The notes under the pieces are model-generated. The model saw only the letters and a list, made by a program, of their open reading frames with translations, ran no database searches and was not told the DNA's origin. From Flavobacteriales bacterium (GTDB taxonomy: Bacteria; Bacteroidota; Bacteroidia; Flavobacteriales_D; Crocinitomicaceae), in the NCBI GenBank assembly GCA_015665275.1, contig JADFAL010000041.1:1-64000 (forward strand): a stretch of 64,000 bases of DNA, given 5' to 3'. Numbering within the stretch: the stretch's first letter is position 1; each line of letters starts with the position of its first letter. The position numbers were made by a program, and so were the translations under genes. This document shows positions 58,533 through 64,000 of this stretch, in pieces.

Positions 58533-59411
58533 ATGAAGGTTGCAATCTACGGTAGAAAAGTCAACAAGGTCAATCTCGATTTTTATATCGAGTTTTTGGG
58601 AATCCTAAAGGATTTTGGCTGGAGGCCCGTTTTCGAGGCAAAACTTAAAGAACATTTGGTGAAGAAAATTGGATTGGATGAAAATTCCGAACAATTCTCT
58701 ACTTATAAAGATTTTAAATCCGGAATTGACCTCAGCTTCAGTATTGGAGGCGACGGAACCTTTATGCAAAATGTGAAATTCATTCGCGATTCAGGTGTAC
58801 CCGCTTTGGGTATTAACACCGGTAGATTGGGTTTCTTGGCAAACGTTTCAAGATCCTATTTACAAGAAGCCATGGACATGGTGCACCAAAATAAGTTTGT
58901 GCATCAAGAGCGATCTTTACTTCGCGTTGAAACGGAAGCAATTGATCTTGGCGAGAACAATATGGCACTGAACGAAATAACGCTTCAGAAAAAAGATACT
59001 TCATCCATGATTACGGTTCACGTATCCTTGGATGACAAATACCTGAACTCCTACTGGGCCGATGGATTGATCCTGAGTACACCAACGGGGTCAACGGCAT
59101 ACAATCTAAGTTGTGGCGGTCCAATTGTTACACCAGGATGTCAAGTACACATCTTAACGCCAATTGCTCCGCATAATCTTACCGTACGTCCAATGGTAGT
59201 TCCCGATCACATGCCCATTAAGTTGAGTATGGAAAGTCGGAATCGATCGAACCTTGTAAGTTTGGACGGAACTTCCTATTCTATTAAAAACGGCGAAGAA
59301 ATTAATGTTTATAAAAGCGATTACATGATTAATGTGATCAAATTTGAGGATAATAACTTCCTCGATACTATTCGAAATAAGATGTCTTGGGGAGTCGATC
59401 AACGCAATTAA
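58533..59411 (+). CDS. nadK: NAD kinase
   Basis: SIGGDGTFMQNVKFIRDSGVPALGINTGRLGFLA; STPTGSTAYNLSCGGPIVTP. Confidence 0.95.
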   Translation: MKVAIYGRKVNKVNLDFYIEFLGILKDFGWRPVFEAKLKEHLVKKIGLDENSEQFSTYKDFKSGIDLSFSIGGDGTFMQNVKFIRDSGVPALGINTGRLGFLANVSRSYLQEAMDMVHQNKFVHQERSLLRVETEAIDLGENNMALNEITLQKKDTSSMITVHVSLDDKYLNSYWADGLILSTPTGSTAYNLSCGGPIVTPGCQVHILTPIAPHNLTVRPMVVPDHMPIKLSMESRNRSNLVSLDGTSYSIKNGEEINVYKSDYMINVIKFEDNNFLDTIRNKMSWGVDQRN

Positions 59412-59483
59412 CGTTAAACCTCGGCAAGACTTTTGTATAATCCAATAGAGCCTATTATTTTTATTGATTCAAAATTGAAAATC

Positions 59484-60662
59484 ATGAACAAACTCTTAAT
59501 CATATTTCTCTCCTTATTCGTTTCAGGGTCGATCTTCGCACAAGAAGAACCTATGGGAACAAAAGATTTGGCAATGGCGCCAGGTATGTATGCTGTATTT
59601 GAAACTCCGAAGGGAAAAATTATCTGCCAACTAGAATTTGAAAAAACCCCTTTGACCGTTGCCAATTTTGTTGGTTTGATTGAAGGAAATTTTGAAGGCG
59701 CTGGAAAAACCTTCACTGAACCTTATTACGACGGAATCAAATTTCACCGCGTGATCAATGATTTCATGATCCAAGGTGGAGACCCAACCGGAACAGGTCG
59801 TGGTGGCCCGGGATATCGTTTTCCAGATGAATTTGTAGCAGACTTGAAACACTCCGGTGCAGGAATCCTTTCCATGGCGAACAGTGGAAAGAACACCAAT
59901 GGAAGCCAGTTCTTCATTACGCACAAAGCAACACCATGGCTAGACGGAAAACATACGGTTTTTGGACACGTTGTTCAAGGTATAGAGGTAGTTAACGCAA
60001 TCGAGCAAAACGATACTATGGATAAAGTATCTGTGCTTCGAGTTGGAGCAAAGGCACAAGCATTCAACGCTTCTGAGACTTTCCAGACCATATACGCTCC
60101 TTTCTATGAAGAGTTCGTGGTATGGCCAGCATATGTAGATTCTGTATCGAAAATGTCTGTTGCAGATTTCAACGCTGGATTCTACGAGTCAATCAAGGCC
60201 TCTTTACCAAAGAAACAGGCTAAGAAGTTGAAACAAACAGAATCTGGTTTGGTATACCTATTGAACAAGCGCGGAAAGAAGAAGTTGATGGTAACACCAG
60301 GTGATACTTTAGACGTTCACACTGAAGGATTGCACCGCAACACTGAGAAACCATTCTTCAATACTAGAGATGAAGGAGCAGAATCTATGAAATTCCAGTT
60401 CCAGAATCCAAGCCGCAGAATGGTAAACGGATTCGAAGAAGCATTGCAATTAATGGGGCCTAGTGGTTCTGGTACGTTCTATTTGCCGTATCACCTTGCG
60501 TATGGTGTTGGTGGAAACCCTGGAGCTAAGATTAAGCCGTACGAAGACGTGATCTTCAAAGTAGAAGTGTTGTCAGTAAAGAAAGGTGAGTTGGCGGAAG
60601 AAAGCCATGATCATAATGATCATGATGGACACGATCACAGCCATGACGGACACAAGCATTAA
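59484..60662 (+). CDS. Dual-domain peptidyl-prolyl isomerase (cyclophilin + FKBP) with His-rich tail
   Basis: [31 protein letters not shown] (cyclophilin), [28 protein letters not shown] (FKBP), tail [18 protein letters not shown]. Confidence 0.92.
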   Translation: MNKLLIIFLSLFVSGSIFAQEEPMGTKDLAMAPGMYAVFETPKGKIICQLEFEKTPLTVANFVGLIEGNFEGAGKTFTEPYYDGIKFHRVINDFMIQGGDPTGTGRGGPGYRFPDEFVADLKHSGAGILSMANSGKNTNGSQFFITHKATPWLDGKHTVFGHVVQGIEVVNAIEQNDTMDKVSVLRVGAKAQAFNASETFQTIYAPFYEEFVVWPAYVDSVSKMSVADFNAGFYESIKASLPKKQAKKLKQTESGLVYLLNKRGKKKLMVTPGDTLDVHTEGLHRNTEKPFFNTRDEGAESMKFQFQNPSRRMVNGFEEALQLMGPSGSGTFYLPYHLAYGVGGNPGAKIKPYEDVIFKVEVLSVKKGELAEESHDHNDHDGHDHSHDGHKH

Positions 60663-60686
60663 GTCGTTCGAAAGAAATTAAATACG

Positions 60687-60718
60687 AGCTGTCTTCCAAT
60701 CGGGAGGCAGCTTTTTTT
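60687..60718 (+). terminator. Intrinsic terminator
   Basis: AGCTGTCTTCCAATCGGGAGGCAGCTTTTTTT hairpin plus T-run. Confidence 0.8.
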
Positions 60719-60762
60719 GTGGAAATGTTTTAAGATCGGAGCTGAACGTTTTCGAAGAGGTA

Positions 60763-60790
60763 GGAGAAGTGGGAGAAGTGGGAGAAGTAG
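60763..60790. repeat. 9-bp tandem repeat (GGAGAAGTG)x3
   Basis: GGAGAAGTG GGAGAAGTG GGAGAAGTA. Confidence 0.8.
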
Positions 60791-61037
60791 GGTAAAGAGA
60801 TGTGCTTGCAGTTTATAACAAGCTGAGGAGCCATGATTGGAGTAGGCTAATTATATAAGATAGCCAAAAATTTTAGCAATTACTAGATTTTTACAATTTG
60901 CTAATTCGCGAAATGTCGAATTTGAGCAGCAAGTGCGCAATAACAGCGCAAAAAACACATTTACCCCCATCAACTGAAAGAGTACTTGAAAAAAAAGTTT
61001 ACTTGAAAGGCAATTCGAGGCTCTCAGCTAAATTCCA

Positions 61038-61880
61038 TTAATAACGATACTGACACTTGCTTGGTCTTCCCAAACGGAACGTCAACATGGCTCCTGAGAA
61101 TACGTACCAGTCGTTGGTCGAAGCATCTCCTCTGCGTCCAAATCGCTCATTGTTCAGCGTCCGATTAGACATCGTTGCTGCCAAAGGTCCATTTTCCGCT
61201 GCCAAGAGATCAGGATCCACATACGAATCAGAACCGATATCATCGATGTAATCCGTAAATGTTTTGCGTAGACCAACTTCAAAATTCAAACTCGCCGATT
61301 CACCAATAGAAAGTTTGACTCCCACTCCCAGTGGAACTACCAATTGCGTTAAACTGTATGGATTTCGATCAGATAAAGACGTTCCTTGCCCCTCTGTACC
61401 CAGCGGCTGCAATTCCACCTCGTTTCCGTTGTCTCCAATCGCCTTTGGATTCATCCGAAACAACCCAATTTCAGCTACCATATAGGCAGTCCCTTTATAG
61501 CGGTCGTTTCCAATCTGAAATGGGAAATAGTTAAACTCAATTCCACCGGCAAGCTCCCAAATAGTGGTATTAAAACTTAAATTTCGCTGTGTTTGTTGCT
61601 CCAAGTTGGAATCGCTGTCTTCCCCACTCAACTTTCCATAAAGAAAATTTGCACGAATTGCTGCTCGAGGATGCAGGTTAAAACGGTAGACCAATCCTCC
61701 CGCTAAATGCGTATTACGATAAGGTATGAAACGGTTGACATCTCCCAGATAGTATGTCCCGCCTACCATCAAACCAAGCTCAGATCGCGATGCATTTGTT
61801 GCATACTGCGCCTTTGCTGGTGCTACCATTCCCAGAAAAAAACATGCGATTAACGCTGCAAGTCTTGTTTTCATTGCCAT
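61038..61880 (-). CDS. DUF6089-like outer-membrane beta-barrel protein
   Basis: Signal peptide; SELGLMVGGTYYLGDVN, YRFNLHPRAAIRANFLYGKLSGEDS; ATG at 61880. Confidence 0.82.
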   Translation of the reverse strand: MAMKTRLAALIACFFLGMVAPAKAQYATNASRSELGLMVGGTYYLGDVNRFIPYRNTHLAGGLVYRFNLHPRAAIRANFLYGKLSGEDSDSNLEQQTQRNLSFNTTIWELAGGIEFNYFPFQIGNDRYKGTAYMVAEIGLFRMNPKAIGDNGNEVELQPLGTEGQGTSLSDRNPYSLTQLVVPLGVGVKLSIGESASLNFEVGLRKTFTDYIDDIGSDSYVDPDLLAAENGPLAATMSNRTLNNERFGRRGDASTNDWYVFSGAMLTFRLGRPSKCQYRY

Positions 61881-61887
61881 AGGAACG

Positions 61888-61895
61888 CAAAGATA
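61888..61895 (-). promoter_or_regulatory. -7 box TATCTTTG 7 nt upstream of the DUF6089 gene
   Basis: Exact TAnnTTTG match on the minus strand. Confidence 0.55.
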
Positions 61896-61996
61896 ATAGG
61901 AAAATTGTTTGGTTTGAAAGATTTCCTCGGTCATTAGTTTTAATAATTTCATTTTAGTTTAATTATTTAACTTTTTGTTATTTATTGAAATTAATA

Positions 61997-62004
61997 TACA
62001 TTTG
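61997..62004 (+). promoter_or_regulatory. -7 box TACATTTG with TTG 19 bp upstream, lysA promoter
   Basis: TTG (61975-61977), 19-bp spacer, TACATTTG. Confidence 0.65.
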
Positions 62005-62023
62005 TCCTCCAATTTAAAATGTT

Positions 62024-63289
62024 ATGAATACTCAAACACTTCTAGAGGTAGCCAGTAATTATGGAACGCCCACGTATGTTTATGATGCCGAGAGAATCGC
62101 GATGCAATACCGTAAACTTCACGCGGCTTTTAAACGCTTGGACGTCAAATTACACTATGCAATGAAAGCGCTGAGTAACATCAATATTTTGCGATTGCTC
62201 AAGAATGAAGGAGCAGGACTTGATGCCGTATCCATTCAAGAGGTTCACCTTGGACTACATGCAGGATTCGCGCCAGAATCAATTATGTACACCCCAAATT
62301 GCGTTTCATTTGAGGAAATTCGACGTGCGGTAGAATTGGGGGTGCATATCAATCTAGACAACTTGAACATGCTGGAGAAGTTCGGTAGTGAATATGGAGG
62401 AAGCGTTCCGGTATGCATTCGAATCAATCCACATATTATGGCCGGAGGCAATAGTAATATCTCCGTAGGTCATATCGATTCGAAGTTTGGAATATCAATT
62501 CACCAAGTACGCCATATTGAGCGGATCGTAGAGCATTACGGATTGAACATTCGTGGACTGCACATGCATACAGGTAGCGACATTATCGACGCAGATGTAT
62601 TCCTTCGCGGAGCAGCCTTATTGTACGAAGCGGCAACGCACTTTCCAGATTTGGAATTCATGGATTTCGGAAGTGGATTCAAAGTTGGATACAAAGAAAG
62701 CGATATGGTCACTGATATTGAAACTATTGGAGCTCGAATCGCGGATTCCTTTCAGCAGTTTTGTAATGAATATGGTCGTGACTTAGAATTATGGTTCGAG
62801 CCAGGGAAATATATCGTGAGTGAAGCAGGGAAGTTCCTAGTACGCACAAATGTGGTGAAGCAAACCACATCAACCGTATTTGTAGGAGTTGACAGCGGAC
62901 AAAACCATTTGATTCGCCCCATGTTTTATAATGCATATCATCAAATTGAAAACGTTAGCAATACTTCGGGAGAGAAGAAGTTGTATTCTGTCGTCGGCTA
63001 CATCTGTGAAAGCGACACCTTGGGGCACGACCGCCTTTTAACTGAAGTTCGCGAAGGAGATGTACTTGCTATTTCGAATGCCGGAGCATATGCCTTTAGT
63101 ATGTCGAATCAGTACAATTCTCGTTTTCGCCCTGCGGAAGTGCTGTTATACAAAGGCAAGGCTCATCTAATCCGTGAACGCGAAACAATGGAAGATTTAC
63201 TCAAAAATCAAGTTGAATTGCCTGAATTTGAAACGGTTTCTGCTGAAATTGCCTTATTTCGAAAGAAACAAAACACATGGCTCAAGTAA
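62024..63289 (+). CDS. lysA: Diaminopimelate decarboxylase
   Basis: LHYAMKALSNINIL, GSGFKVGYKESD, ICESDTLGHDRLL, YAFSMSNQYNSRFRPAEVL. Confidence 0.93.
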   Translation: MNTQTLLEVASNYGTPTYVYDAERIAMQYRKLHAAFKRLDVKLHYAMKALSNINILRLLKNEGAGLDAVSIQEVHLGLHAGFAPESIMYTPNCVSFEEIRRAVELGVHINLDNLNMLEKFGSEYGGSVPVCIRINPHIMAGGNSNISVGHIDSKFGISIHQVRHIERIVEHYGLNIRGLHMHTGSDIIDADVFLRGAALLYEAATHFPDLEFMDFGSGFKVGYKESDMVTDIETIGARIADSFQQFCNEYGRDLELWFEPGKYIVSEAGKFLVRTNVVKQTTSTVFVGVDSGQNHLIRPMFYNAYHQIENVSNTSGEKKLYSVVGYICESDTLGHDRLLTEVREGDVLAISNAGAYAFSMSNQYNSRFRPAEVLLYKGKAHLIRERETMEDLLKNQVELPEFETVSAEIALFRKKQNTWLK

Positions 63290-63690
63290 CTGGATTGGGG
63301 GGCGTATTCCTCAAGTTTCAACAACCGGAAGCAATGCGCACTTGGTACAAGGATGTTCTGGGAATGCAGCCCAACGCCTACGGCGTACTCTTCGAATTCA
63401 ATGGAGATACCCATTCGAAAAAAGGATATTGCCAACTGGGCACATTCGAAGCGTCCAGTGATTATTTTGGTGATCCGAAGCAACAAGTAATGTTGAATTT
63501 TCGGGTAGATGATTTGGAAGCGCTGCAAACGCAATTGGAAGCTGCCAAGGTCAAAATTGTCGATACAATTGAATCGTTTAGTTACGGCAAATTTCTCCAC
63601 ATCGAAGATCCCGAGGGAAATCGAATTGAACTGTGGGAGCCAGTAGATAGCGAATTTGAAGCGGTGGGTGATGCGATGCCTATGAAATAG
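63277..63690 (+). CDS. VOC/glyoxalase-bleomycin resistance family protein
   Basis: GGVFLKFQQPEAMRTWYKDVLGMQ...EDPEGNRIELWEPVD. Confidence 0.88.
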   Translation: MAQVTGLGGVFLKFQQPEAMRTWYKDVLGMQPNAYGVLFEFNGDTHSKKGYCQLGTFEASSDYFGDPKQQVMLNFRVDDLEALQTQLEAAKVKIVDTIESFSYGKFLHIEDPEGNRIELWEPVDSEFEAVGDAMPMK

Positions 63691-63748
63691 AATATTTCAC
63701 TGGTAACCTCGTCGAATTTGTATTTTGTTGCTTCAAACGAAATGCACT

Positions 63749-64000
63749 ATGAAGACGTTGTTGCCATTAATTCTACTTCCCCTTTTAGTACTTATAGCTT
63801 GTGGATCTCCGGACAAGGAAGATTCTGATGTTAAAATCGAGAATGATTATCCTACCGTTCATAAGGTAGTTGCGCATTGCAACAAAACAATCAACCACGG
63901 CCCCAAGGAAGGATACTTCCGCCTAGCAAAGAAACCCAAAGGTTATTTCTTGCAATACATCTCTGATGAAAAAAACGTCGAAGTTGATTACGAAGCGTTG
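63749..64000 (+). CDS. Hypothetical lipoprotein, truncated by window end
   Basis: Open frame MKTLLPLILLPLLVLIACGSPDKEDSDVK...; lipobox LIAC; no stop before 64000. Confidence 0.6.
   Translation, partial: MKTLLPLILLPLLVLIACGSPDKEDSDVKIENDYPTVHKVVAHCNKTINHGPKEGYFRLAKKPKGYFLQYISDEKNVEVDYEAL

Noticed and set aside
1-64000. Search for CRISPR arrays, tRNA/rRNA genes, transposases, integrases, restriction-modification or toxin-antitoxin cassettes
   Set aside because: None seen by eye; the YwqK/MORN-like lipoprotein at 52747 was considered as an antitoxin-like gene but has a lipobox and no toxin partner.

Overview
This 64-kb window looks like a chromosomal segment of a Bacteroidota (Flavobacteriales-like) bacterium. 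Supporting signs are TAnnTTTG-type -7 promoter boxes, a CHU_C gliding/T9SS-type C-terminal protein, the Bat aerotolerance operon and DUF6089. It is mostly core and housekeeping content: folE and two PTPS-like genes, sufS-sufE-sufT, fabF, an ECF sigma/anti-sigma locus, a polysaccharide export/BY-kinase cluster with uvrA, dacB/ddl, crcB-PAP2-obg-adk-hpt, purK, moxR-DUF58-batABCDE, rlmN, a polyprenyl synthetase, dnaG, pdxJ, CBS-nadK, a cyclophilin-FKBP fusion and lysA. I saw no tRNA, rRNA, CRISPR array, transposase or prophage. The best leads are: (1) DnaG has lost three of the four canonical zinc-ligand residues; (2) a 1002-aa anti-sigma-like protein ends in a TonB C-terminal domain and sits next to an ECF sigma gene; (3) a tandem pair of lipoproteins shares a C-[ST]-x-x-KRVHRKGW-x-x-x-W motif just downstream of dnaG, with a possible 40-aa membrane micro-ORF between them; (4) several promoters place the -7 box only 4-7 nt before the start codon, predicting leaderless mRNAs; (5) a 1424-aa propeller/multi-TM/PAS/SpoIIE sensor-phosphatase. 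All family calls come from reading the provided translations, with no database search.
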